Part shown: in pieces, positions 1 through 5,931 of the stretch
How the letters are laid out: each line of letters starts with the position of its first letter
Numbering within the stretch: the first letter of the stretch is position 1
Assembly: GCA_021826785.1 (NCBI GenBank)
Contig: JAKAYN010000019.1
Span: 1-8,530, forward strand
Direction: 5' to 3'
Length of the DNA stretch: 8,530 bases
From: Thermoplasmata archaeon
GTDB taxonomy: Archaea > Thermoplasmatota > Thermoplasmata > Thermoplasmatales > Thermoplasmataceae
Made by a program: the position numbers and the translations under genes
Notes under the pieces: generated by a model
The model's input: the letters and a program-made list of their open reading frames with translations, nothing else
Database searches by the model: none
Told to the model about the DNA's origin: nothing

Positions 1-358
1 TATTATATAGTCTATTATACAATTTTATCCATTCAACGCTATTTTTCTTTGCAAGTGAGTATGGATTGCTTGGATTTTTGATGGAACCTGATGATGGAAA
101 TATAAACTTTGAGTGGTTTTTCCTTGCGATTTCTAGGAATTTCATTGTTAAATCCAAGCCGTCAGAAAAATATTCATATGGATAATCCTTTGATAATCTT
201 ATTAAACCACGTGCTGCCATGTGTATGATATAATCATATTTTAAATCTAAAAGTTCGTCACCGATATCATAACCATAAACTTCATAATTGTTTGCCTTTA
301 AATAATTGTATATATGGCCGCCGATAAAGCCCTTATGGCCAGTTACAAGAATCTTCAT
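1..358 (-). CDS. NAD-dependent epimerase/dehydratase, partial (C-terminus beyond the left edge)
   Basis: The frame runs from ATG at 358 to the window edge and gives 119 codons with no stop. It is the Rossmann half of an extended short-chain dehydrogenase of the nucleotide-sugar epimerase/dehydratase type. Visible motifs are the NAD-binding GHKGFIG (residues 7-13, GxxGxxG), HMAA at 46-49, the strand FIFPSS ending in candidate catalytic serines 89-90, and YSLAK (Tyr100, Lys104), the catalytic YxxxK. Family members normally convert NDP-sugars in the cytoplasm to supply glycosyltransferases. The gap between the serine and the tyrosine is only about 10 residues, against roughly 20 or more in GalE-like enzymes, so this is a compact version. 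It lies 48 bp downstream of the GT4 gene on the same strand, which fits one sugar pathway. The exact substrate cannot be told. Confidence 0.85.
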   Translation of the reverse strand, partial: MKILVTGHKGFIGGHIYNYLKANNYEVYGYDIGDELLDLKYDYIIHMAARGLIRLSKDYPYEYFSDGLDLTMKFLEIARKNHSKFIFPSSGSIKNPSNPYSLAKKNSVEWIKLYNRLYN

Positions 359-380
359 GGAAGTTTATCAAAAGTTTTTA

Positions 381-390
381 TTAAAATATT
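381..390 (-). promoter_or_regulatory. Candidate TATA box for the epimerase gene
   Basis: On the minus strand the stretch reads AATATTTTAA, centred about 27 bp before the ATG at 358. That distance suits a leaderless archaeal transcript. The short gap to the upstream GT4 gene is very AT-rich, so co-transcription with that gene is equally possible. Confidence 0.3.
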
Positions 391-406
391 TTCATTTTTA
401 GGAATT

Positions 407-1564
407 TTAATTTAATATACTATTGTAAATATTTATTAATTTTAATATATGTTTCTCCGGATTTAATATATCCATAACCTTTTTTCTACCATTTCCGCCA
501 AGTTCCTTTAAATCGTATCTGTTTGATAGCATGTATTCAATCTTATTCGCAAGATCCATGTAATTATACGGTTTTGCCAGCAGACCATTTACCTCGTCGT
601 CTATAAGCTCAGGTATTCCGCCTATACTGTTTGCAACGGCCGGTATCTCGCGAACCATACCCTCAGCTATAGATAGCGGAAGATGTTCAAACATTAGGGA
701 TGCAAGTACTGAAAAATTGATCATTGAAAAGAAATCCTCTTTGCTTTTGCCTGATATACTTCCAAGAAAATGGACATTATTATCAAGATCGTACTTTTTT
801 ACAATTTCAATTAGATCATTTTTATAATCACCATCACCTGCAATATAAAAATTGAATTCAATGCCCTTTTCCTTTAATATCTTGCATGCCTTTATTACAT
901 CCTGTATTCCTTTTTCCTTAACTATTCTGCCTATATATCCAAATGCATTTCCCTCACTTTTATTATCAAAGTGTTCTGGGAAATTTATAAAGGAACGCAA
1001 TGTTTCAACGTCCCTGTCAACAAAAGACCTTATATAGTTTGTTAACGCATCGCTTGGTGTAAGATACATTTTTATAATTGATAAATTATTTATAAATGAG
1101 TGATACCTCATTATCTCATATGGTACATTTAATCCAGTTTTGCAGCCTGTGAACATGCATCTTGTTTTTATTCCGCCATCGCATATTATGCCGCCCGGCC
1201 TTACAAGGGTTGATATTGGGCATATTAAATCCGCATCATGCGCTGTAAAAACAACCGGTACTTTTTTATCCTTTATGAATTTAATTATCGTTGAATAATC
1301 AACCCTGAACCTGTGCAAATGTATAATATCAGGCATAAAATTATTGTATATCTCATTAAGTTTTTTGTAGATGTAATCATCGTATGAAATGTCTTTTATT
1401 GTTCTCTCCAATGGTGAGTTTTTCCTTTTAACAAAATAGTAATTATCACCATAATCAAAATCGTAATCGGTAACGTTTATTTCAAATGTGAATGTTTTTA
1501 TGTTTTTTGAGATTAACATTTTTAATATACGATTCGACACCACCTGGAAATGTTGTCCTTGCAT
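407..1564 (-). CDS. GT4-family glycosyltransferase, main open frame (true N-terminus out of frame)
   Basis: This 385-codon frame holds nearly all of a GT-B fold retaining glycosyltransferase of family GT4, which moves a sugar from an NDP-sugar to a lipid-linked or glycan acceptor at the inner membrane face. The N-domain has LHRFR and FTAHDADLICP, followed by a cysteine-bearing stretch (residues ~114-142) seen in some GT4 enzymes. The C-domain starts near FGYIGRIVKEKGI, and the donor-binding E-x7-E motif is Glu293/Glu301 in EHLPLSIAE. GGIPELI follows. The first ~20 residues of this frame do not look like a GT4 N-terminus. The expected start, with PGGVESYI, is in another frame between 1592 and about 1500, so ATG 1564 is probably not the ancestral start. 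Either the gene is frameshifted, decoding shifts +1, or the read has one base wrong. Joined, the product would be about 394 residues. Confidence 0.85.
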   Translation of the reverse strand: MQGQHFQVVSNRILKMLISKNIKTFTFEINVTDYDFDYGDNYYFVKRKNSPLERTIKDISYDDYIYKKLNEIYNNFMPDIIHLHRFRVDYSTIIKFIKDKKVPVVFTAHDADLICPISTLVRPGGIICDGGIKTRCMFTGCKTGLNVPYEIMRYHSFINNLSIIKMYLTPSDALTNYIRSFVDRDVETLRSFINFPEHFDNKSEGNAFGYIGRIVKEKGIQDVIKACKILKEKGIEFNFYIAGDGDYKNDLIEIVKKYDLDNNVHFLGSISGKSKEDFFSMINFSVLASLMFEHLPLSIAEGMVREIPAVANSIGGIPELIDDEVNGLLAKPYNYMDLANKIEYMLSNRYDLKELGGNGRKKVMDILNPEKHILKLINIYNSILN

Positions 1565-1592
1565 TGATTCTTAGTATTCTTAGTTCATCCAT
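1482..1592 (-). pseudogene. Displaced N-terminal segment of the GT4 gene, separate frame
   Basis: ATG at 1592 opens a 36-codon frame ending in TGA at 1484-1482. Its peptide starts MDELRILRINARTTFPGGVE and continues SYIKNV, the typical first strand plus glycine-rich acceptor-side loop and helix of GT4 enzymes. The downstream gene at 7153 has the matching FGGGVERF. The main frame lies +1 relative to this one, so removal of one base in the A6 run (T6 on the plus strand, 1503-1508) or the A5 run (1495-1499) would join the two. Loss of two bases at this point would explain the data equally well. ATG 1592 also has a TATA-like element at the right distance, which supports it as the start of the original gene. 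Confidence 0.7.
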
Positions 1593-1612
1593 GTTATTTA
1601 ATTTAAATAAAA

Positions 1613-1620
1613 TTATTAAA
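1613..1620 (-). promoter_or_regulatory. Candidate TATA box for the GT4 gene
   Basis: The minus strand reads TTTAATAA, centred about 25 bp before ATG 1592. This would make a leaderless mRNA starting at the displaced N-terminus rather than at ATG 1564. The region is AT-rich, so the match is weak evidence. Confidence 0.3.
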
Positions 1621-1631
1621 TGTTTACTCTG

Positions 1632-1650
1632 TAATTTTATAATAAAATTA
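1632..1650. repeat. Perfect 9-bp inverted repeat in a divergent promoter region
   Basis: TAATTTTATAATAAAATTA has two 9-bp arms around a single central A. It sits between the divergent GT4 and membrane-protein genes, just upstream of the GT4 TATA candidate and about 54-72 bp before ATG 1704. A dimeric regulator site is possible. The arms are pure A and T, so chance is a serious alternative. Confidence 0.4.
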
Positions 1651-1670
1651 TTTTTGCAATTAATTCAATA

Positions 1671-1680
1671 AAGATATATA
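1671..1680 (+). promoter_or_regulatory. Candidate TATA box for the membrane-protein/regulator pair
   Basis: AAGATATATA is centred about 27 bp before ATG 1704, with no Shine-Dalgarno sequence in between. This matches leaderless transcription starting at or next to the start codon. Confidence 0.4.
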
Positions 1681-1703
1681 CAACAATTATATTTAAATAA
1701 TAA

Positions 1704-2261
1704 ATGCTTGATGATATAATAATATCAATATTTGCCATAGGGCTTATTGTTTCGGTTGCGCCGATAATTTACATGTCAGTAAAGGTTAAGAGCAGGTACT
1801 CTATAAGATCGCTTCTATTAATTTATGCATTCTTTAGTCTGGCCTTTTTATCTGGGCTTTTCTCATTTATATCTGAGGCGTCAATGGATCTTATAGCAAT
1901 GTTCGAGGCTTTAGCCTTCTTTTTGATATATTACAATGATATGAGGAATTCGATATTTTTATCTGCATTTGCCTTTGGCGCCGTAAGTGACGTTTTTCTT
2001 GTACTGAGTTTATACTTCGTTGCCTATGACCTTTTAATATTTTACAGAAAAAGAAATGGCAAGTATTCAAGAAGTATATTTACATCATTTTTATTATTCT
2101 TTTTCTCTATTCTTATAATGATTATTAACACTGTTCTTTTAATAAAGATTCTTTACGGAATATCAACAATACTTCTTGTTCTTGGTGTTTTAGAGTTCTC
2201 CATGCCAGTTTACCGTGTTTTAAAAAGTGATAGAAATGAGGAAATACCGAACACAGACTGA
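1704..2261 (+). CDS. Hypothetical six-span integral membrane protein
   Basis: I do not recognise the family of this 185-residue protein. It is almost wholly hydrophobic, with likely membrane segments near residues 4-26, 36-57, 61-78, 84-113, 124-148 and 151-172. Short basic loops lie at 27-35 (KVKSRYSIR) and 115-123 (RKRNGKYSR), and the polar C-terminal tail (174-185) carries several acidic residues. Basic loops usually face the cytoplasm. No transport motif, catalytic residue or signal peptide cleavage site stands out. A TATA box but no ribosome binding site precedes ATG 1704, which fits a leaderless first gene. Its 3' end overlaps the winged-helix gene by 26 bp, implying co-transcription and probably linked expression. 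A membrane sensor or partner for that regulator is a possible role, but this is inference from position only. Confidence 0.75.
   Translation: MLDDIIISIFAIGLIVSVAPIIYMSVKVKSRYSIRSLLLIYAFFSLAFLSGLFSFISEASMDLIAMFEALAFFLIYYNDMRNSIFLSAFAFGAVSDVFLVLSLYFVAYDLLIFYRKRNGKYSRSIFTSFLLFFFSILIMIINTVLLIKILYGISTILLVLGVLEFSMPVYRVLKSDRNEEIPNTD
2227..2231 (+). promoter_or_regulatory. Shine-Dalgarno-like GTGAT deciding the regulator start
   Basis: GTGAT matches part of the archaeal anti-Shine-Dalgarno complement GGAGGTGAT and lies 4 nt before ATG 2236. This favours ATG 2236 over the in-frame GTG at 2227, which is itself part of the motif. Confidence 0.45.
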
Positions 2262-2511
2262 GATCAAAATAGAAATACTATCATACGTTTCAAGGGATGA
2301 TGCAACGGTAAGCGATATTTCCAGAGCGGTTGGTGTGCCATATAATAGAACAGAAGAATATATAAAACAACTTGAGGAGAAAAATCTTTTGAAAAAAATT
2401 GCGGAGAAAGATTATATAATCACAGGCGAGGGCTATCAATTTTTAAATGAGTATAAAAAGATTCAGAGGCTACTCGATTTATATGGGCTATCAAGCAAGA
2501 AAAAGGATTAA
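2236..2511 (+). CDS. Small winged-helix DNA-binding protein (SSO10a/HTH_45-like)
   Basis: The 91-residue product from ATG 2236 has a winged helix-turn-helix layout: helix 1 at about 7-20, helix 2 at 24-32 (TVSDISRAV), recognition helix at 35-48 (PYNRTEEYIKQLEE), and a wing at 50-62. It ends in a long helix (64-84, GEGYQFLNEYKKIQRLL) that resembles the antiparallel coiled-coil dimer helix of the archaeal SSO10a/HTH_45 group. Such proteins bind DNA as dimers, as local regulators or chromatin proteins. An in-frame GTG at 2227 would add three residues; ATG 2236 is preferred for its GTGAT ribosome site. It overlaps the preceding membrane-protein gene by 26 bp, and its stop codon overlaps the stop of the convergent kinase gene through a shared TTAA. 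Its targets are unknown. Confidence 0.75.
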   Translation: MRKYRTQTEIKIEILSYVSRDDATVSDISRAVGVPYNRTEEYIKQLEEKNLLKKIAEKDYIITGEGYQFLNEYKKIQRLLDLYGLSSKKKD

Positions 2512-4304
2512 ATGTATTTTTTGTAGATTGAACGCATCTTTCTTGCAACATCTGCTGCGGTTGGCCTAAACCTTGGATTCTTGGCAGTCATCCTTGATAT
2601 TATTATCTGGAATTCCCTTGGAACCCCTGTTACTGGAGGCTGAACCAGAAATGCCTTTCTTAGTTCGACGAGCTTTGTATTTAATACATGTTTGTTAACG
2701 GTTGGATCCTTTCTAAGGTATGCTAAATATGCATCAACCACCTCATCGCTCTTTTTTAGAAATACAGGATTATTATAAGGCTTCCTTGTTAACATGGCAT
2801 ATGTTGCGGCTCCAAGAGAGTATATATCCATTGCCGGCGTTGTCGGGCTTTTGTTTATTATTGCCGCTATCTGCTCAAATGAAACGTATGATCTTGTGTA
2901 CTGTGTTGGAGGCCTGCCTATTTTAACAGCAGAGCCAAGATCCGATAGCTTTGGTGTTAACGATCCTGATTTTATATTTGCAATTAAATCTGATATTGTG
3001 TTTCCAGGTATTCTGTCGAAAAGGAAGTTCTCGGGCTTTAGATCTAAATGAACATAGCCGTTTTCATGCATAACAGCAACGGCATAGGCCATCTTTTCTA
3101 TTATGTAGGCAACAACATATGGCCATTTGCTTGATAAATATATATTATCATTGTAAATGAGCTTTGATGCGTCGCCGCCCCACATGGCCTCCATTATCAT
3201 AACAGGTGGATTTGAAAAGTACATCTCCGAGTTCCCTGAAACAATGCTCTTCATTATTAATTTATCGGCATGTATTGCATATAATTTTACCATGTACTTT
3301 GATTTTGCCGATATCTCCCTTAGCGTATTGCTCTCATCCATTAGATCCTGGTATGTTGATACTGTCATGCTGGATGTGCTCCTTGAGAATATTGGTATCT
3401 TCATTGCATAGCTGCTGTTGAACAATTTCCCAAGCATTATGTAACTTGTGCCTCCCTTACCAAGAAACTTTGTTATATTGTATCCATATAAATTCTCACC
3501 GATCCAGACATTTGGATCCCAGTTGTCTATTGGCGGAAGGTTTGTTTTATCAATAACCTTTGTCTGCGCTGTTGTATCGTACTTTAATGTCTTTGAAACT
3601 GTCTTTGTCTTTACGCTCTTTGTGTCAAATTCCAATGGTACTGTTAGCTCGCTTGCAAGGACCAATGTGCCTGTTAGCTCTGTTGCAAGCAGCGGAGATG
3701 ATAGAACAGATCCGAAGATAACTAGAAACGGAATGGATTTAAAATCAAACATCCTTGAAGCATGCACGAATGGTATTAAATCAAAAATTGTTCCAAGGAA
3801 GAATATCAATGTTATTATAAACATTGCATACGATATAAAGAGCCTAGCCTTGTTTTTTCTGTTTATCTCAACGAATTTTAGTATTTTGCCTCCCATCCTT
3901 ATTGAGAAGAAGCCTATTAAAACGATTGATATTGAAACGGCTATAGGTGCTATTAATTTACCGTAAACAGGTATTATAGACGATAGCTGTGAAGTGTAAA
4001 GAGATGCCTGTTTTAAAAATATGGAAAGCGCTACGGAAAACGCTATGAAGACTATTGATTTTCCTATTGTTATAACCCTGTTGAATATATTATTTGTTAT
4101 GAACAATATAAAAAAGATGTCTATGAATGTTATTATGTAAAAGAATAAAGGATCTAACTTTACCCTGCCGATTATTATATCGTATAGCATGTAGAAGAGC
4201 ATTAATATCACAATGACGCTGAGCGCCGATATTGAGCTTTTCAGTGCCCTTCTTGCCTTGTTTAATGTTAAAGCACTATTCTTCTGGCTTTTTGAAACAT
4301 TCAT
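2508..4304 (-). CDS. Membrane-anchored Hanks-type Ser/Thr protein kinase
   Basis: This 598-residue protein joins a hydrophobic N-terminus to a C-terminal protein kinase domain. Likely membrane segments are near residues 25-46, 52-71, 78-98, 110-135, 154-180 and 190-216, followed by a Thr/Lys-rich linker (about 225-262). The kinase domain spans about 272-592: glycine loop LGKGGTS (281-287), ATP lysine Lys302 in YAMK, catalytic loop HLDLKPEN (Asp421, Lys423, Asn426), metal motif DLG (455-457), SFEQ for APE (Glu477), MDIYSLG with Asp493, and a closing Arg in NPRFRPTA. All key catalytic residues are present, so it should be active in the cytoplasm on Ser/Thr targets. Leu420 replaces the Arg of HRD, making it a non-RD kinase. 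There is no PASTA-like extracellular domain, so any signal would be sensed within the membrane. ATG 4304 follows an in-frame TAG. TAGGAG lies directly against this ATG, too close for a normal ribosome site. Confidence 0.92.
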   Translation of the reverse strand: MNVSKSQKNSALTLNKARRALKSSISALSVIVILMLFYMLYDIIIGRVKLDPLFFYIITFIDIFFILFITNNIFNRVITIGKSIVFIAFSVALSIFLKQASLYTSQLSSIIPVYGKLIAPIAVSISIVLIGFFSIRMGGKILKFVEINRKNKARLFISYAMFIITLIFFLGTIFDLIPFVHASRMFDFKSIPFLVIFGSVLSSPLLATELTGTLVLASELTVPLEFDTKSVKTKTVSKTLKYDTTAQTKVIDKTNLPPIDNWDPNVWIGENLYGYNITKFLGKGGTSYIMLGKLFNSSYAMKIPIFSRSTSSMTVSTYQDLMDESNTLREISAKSKYMVKLYAIHADKLIMKSIVSGNSEMYFSNPPVMIMEAMWGGDASKLIYNDNIYLSSKWPYVVAYIIEKMAYAVAVMHENGYVHLDLKPENFLFDRIPGNTISDLIANIKSGSLTPKLSDLGSAVKIGRPPTQYTRSYVSFEQIAAIINKSPTTPAMDIYSLGAATYAMLTRKPYNNPVFLKKSDEVVDAYLAYLRKDPTVNKHVLNTKLVELRKAFLVQPPVTGVPREFQIIISRMTAKNPRFRPTAADVARKMRSIYKKYI

Positions 4305-4341
4305 CTCCTATACACCTATCTTTGATAATAAACTGTAATTT

Positions 4342-4350
4342 GGATATAAA
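4342..4350 (-). promoter_or_regulatory. Candidate TATA box for the kinase gene
   Basis: The minus strand reads TTATATCCA within TTTATATCC, centred about 42 bp before ATG 4304. This predicts a start near 4320 and a short leader of about 16 nt. A 6-bp inverted repeat lies directly upstream of it. Confidence 0.4.
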
Positions 4351-4354
4351 TTTT

Positions 4355-4371
4355 GTCATACAAGATATGAC
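4355..4371. repeat. Inverted repeat GTCATA-N5-TATGAC upstream of the kinase TATA box
   Basis: Two perfect 6-bp arms of mixed composition flank CAAGA. On the minus strand it lies directly upstream of the kinase TATA candidate, where archaeal activators or TFB-region regulators often bind. It could be an operator for a dimeric helix-turn-helix protein; no binding partner is shown by the sequence. Confidence 0.4.
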
Positions 4372-4467
4372 GTAATTCTTGACAATAAATATAAAAAATA
4401 AATTTTATTATATAATTTCTTATATTTGTGATTTTAATTACATGAAATATAATTTATTTTATTCATC

Positions 4468-4475
4468 TTTTATAA
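4468..4475 (+). promoter_or_regulatory. Candidate TATA box (TTTATAAA) for the second GT4 gene
   Basis: TTTATAAA is the best TATA match in the 4305-4519 gap. It predicts transcription from about 4499 and a 20-nt leader before ATG 4520. A weaker AT-rich element around 4494-4504 would instead suit a leaderless start. The rest of the 215-bp gap holds no gene and is about 85% or more A and T. Confidence 0.4.
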
Positions 4476-4491
4476 ATTGTATTTTACAATT
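4475..4491. repeat. Inverted repeat AATTGTA-TTT-TACAATT before the second GT4 gene
   Basis: Perfect 7-bp arms flank TTT. The repeat abuts the TATA candidate and lies between it and the predicted transcription start, the usual place for a repressor operator in archaea. As RNA it would make only a weak, A/U-rich hairpin, so a protein site is the more natural reading. Confidence 0.45.
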
Positions 4492-4519
4492 AATTTTTTA
4501 ATATTTGTAAATTATATCA

Positions 4520-5512
4520 ATGGCCATGGATAATTACGAATCTAATAAATTCAATAGTATACTTGGATTGAATGTAATTCATTCACATTCTGGCATAGGC
4601 GTTTATTCTGGAAAGCTTAGAAATGCCATGGGAATAAATTTAATATCAATACCTCTAGATAAGTATAAAGCAAAACTGGATTATCCAGGCAAAATCGTTT
4701 ATCCAAGATATCCAAAATTCACATCTGGGTGGCTATTTAATCGATTAAAGACAAGAGAATTCATAAAAAATGAAAAGTTCGCTATATTGCATTATACAGC
4801 ACCTATACTAAAACCCATACGCGATAATGATGTTGTAACTTTCCATGATCTATACATGTTTGAAAAAAGAGATAGGGAAAGCATTGCAAGTAAATTAAAT
4901 AGAATTTATATGGCAAACATAGTAAAAAGATACAAAAATTTCAATATAATATCAATATCTAATGAAACAACAGAAAATTTAATAAATTATGGATTCGATG
5001 AAGACAATATAACAACGATATATAATTACATAGATCCAGCTTTTTCAAAAAGAAACGTTAAAAAAATTGAAAATTCAATATTGACCATTGGCGATGACTG
5101 GTGGAAGAATTCTGAGAGGATAGATAAAATTGTTCGTGGAAAATATTATCATATTCATGTTGGAAAGAACAAAGCCGATTTAAATTATGTTGATGTTGAT
5201 ATAAATGATATGGTTAATATATACAATCAGGCGGAAGTGCTTGTTAGAATGAACAATTTTGAGGGCTTTGGATATCCACCACTTGAGGCATTATTCTGCG
5301 GCACGCCTGTTGTTGCATCAGATCTTAAAATATATCATGAAACGTTGAACGACTCAGCTGTATTTTCAAACTTTGATGATTTGATAAAAAATATAAAAAC
5401 GGCAATGGATGAAAAGGATAAATTAATATCAAATTTTGAAAAAATAAAGGATAGATATACAATTAAAACTTATAGGGAAAAGATGGGAAAATTTTATGAA
5501 AAATTATTATGA
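4520..5512 (+). CDS. GT4-family glycosyltransferase, compact
   Basis: The 330-residue product is a retaining GT-B glycosyltransferase, somewhat shorter than the usual 360-400. The N-domain begins with a strand (LGLNVIHS, ~15-22) and the loop SGIGVYSGKL, and includes LHYTAP and VTFHDLYMF, where the His-Asp pair sits in the cleft. IISISNETTENL and YNYIDPAF mark the linker region. In the C-domain, LTIGDDWWKNSERI replaces the common GR...KG segment, and the donor-site E-x7-E is Glu248/Glu256 in EGFGYPPLE, followed by CGTPVVASD. The donor sugar and acceptor are unknown; a role in surface glycan or glycolipid synthesis is inferred from family and neighbours. Either ATG 4520 or ATG 4526 could be the start (Met-Ala-Met). 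It ends 45 bp before rpl18e but is much more A-rich than that operon, and each has its own promoter candidate. Confidence 0.88.
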   Translation: MAMDNYESNKFNSILGLNVIHSHSGIGVYSGKLRNAMGINLISIPLDKYKAKLDYPGKIVYPRYPKFTSGWLFNRLKTREFIKNEKFAILHYTAPILKPIRDNDVVTFHDLYMFEKRDRESIASKLNRIYMANIVKRYKNFNIISISNETTENLINYGFDEDNITTIYNYIDPAFSKRNVKKIENSILTIGDDWWKNSERIDKIVRGKYYHIHVGKNKADLNYVDVDINDMVNIYNQAEVLVRMNNFEGFGYPPLEALFCGTPVVASDLKIYHETLNDSAVFSNFDDLIKNIKTAMDEKDKLISNFEKIKDRYTIKTYREKMGKFYEKLL

Positions 5513-5529
5513 GCTTTAATTTAAAAAGA

Positions 5530-5537
5530 TTTATTAA
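5530..5537 (+). promoter_or_regulatory. Candidate TATA box for the rpl18e operon
   Basis: TTTATTAA, preceded by an A-rich stretch that could serve as BRE, is centred 24 bp before ATG 5558. No Shine-Dalgarno site precedes that ATG, which fits a leaderless first gene. TATATAAA at 5541-5548 looks better by sequence but is too near the start codon to direct it. Confidence 0.4.
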
Positions 5538-5557
5538 TCATATATAAATTATGAGCT

Positions 5558-5926
5558 ATGTCGGTCAAAGTAGAGAGGAAGACAGATTCGTATCTAAAGG
5601 ATACGGTTCAAAAGCTTCTTGAAAGATCGAGGGAATCTGGCTCTGCCTTCTGGAGGGATATAGCCATAAGGCTCTCATCTTCAAGAAAGAATTATGCCAC
5701 AGTTAATCTTGGAAAGCTTCAGGCAATAACATCAGATGATGATGTTATAGTTATACCAGGATATTTATTATCTTCAGGTATATTCAATAAAAAGATAAAG
5801 GTATCTGCATTTAAGGTCTCTGAAAAGGCATTAAAAAAATTAAATGATGCCGGTTCAGAGTTTATAAGTCTTTTGGATCTTGCATCTGAAAATCCAAAGG
5901 GAACAAATATAAAGATAATAAGGTGA
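5558..5926 (+). CDS. rpl18e: 50S ribosomal protein L18e
   Basis: This 122-residue protein is the archaeal/eukaryotic ribosomal protein L18e (eL18), a large-subunit rRNA-binding protein of the L15/L18e fold. The family pattern is visible in the N-terminal part (LLERSRESGSAFWRDIA, ~20-36), in VNLGKLQAI and DDDVIVIPGYLLSSG in the middle, and in KVSAFKVSEKA towards the end. Length is normal for archaea. An ATG at 5551 is out of frame and meets a stop, so ATG 5558 is the start. Its TGA overlaps the AGGTGAT ribosome site of rpl13. This is the first gene of the operon; in many archaea rpoD precedes it, but here a glycosyltransferase does. Confidence 0.95.
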   Translation: MSVKVERKTDSYLKDTVQKLLERSRESGSAFWRDIAIRLSSSRKNYATVNLGKLQAITSDDDVIVIPGYLLSSGIFNKKIKVSAFKVSEKALKKLNDAGSEFISLLDLASENPKGTNIKIIR

Positions 5927-5927
5927 T
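5921..5927 (+). promoter_or_regulatory. Ribosome binding site AGGTGAT of rpl13
   Basis: AGGTGAT matches the archaeal anti-Shine-Dalgarno sequence and lies 4 nt before ATG 5932. It spans the rpl18e stop codon and rules against the in-frame GTG at 5923, which is part of the site. Confidence 0.7.
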
Positions 5928-5931
5928 TGCG

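Noticed and set aside
852..1037. 61-codon plus-strand frame opposite the GT4 gene
   Set aside because: It is antisense to a conserved GT4 C-domain and has no promoter or homology-like motif.
1495..1508. Programmed -1 frameshift at the A-runs of the first GT4 gene
   Set aside because: The main frame lies +1 relative to the N-terminal one, so a classic -1 slippery heptamer would give the wrong frame. A +1 event cannot be excluded, but no known signal is visible.
3448..3966. 172-codon open frame on the plus strand opposite the kinase gene
   Set aside because: It lies wholly antisense to the membrane/linker part of the kinase, has no family likeness or ribosome site, and arises from the codon bias of the real gene. 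The other frames between 2720 and 3421 are rejected for the same reason.
4305..4519. Small RNA or CRISPR leader in the AT-rich gap
   Set aside because: There are no direct repeats, no G/C-rich stable hairpin and no small frame with a ribosome site; only promoter-like elements and two inverted repeats are seen.
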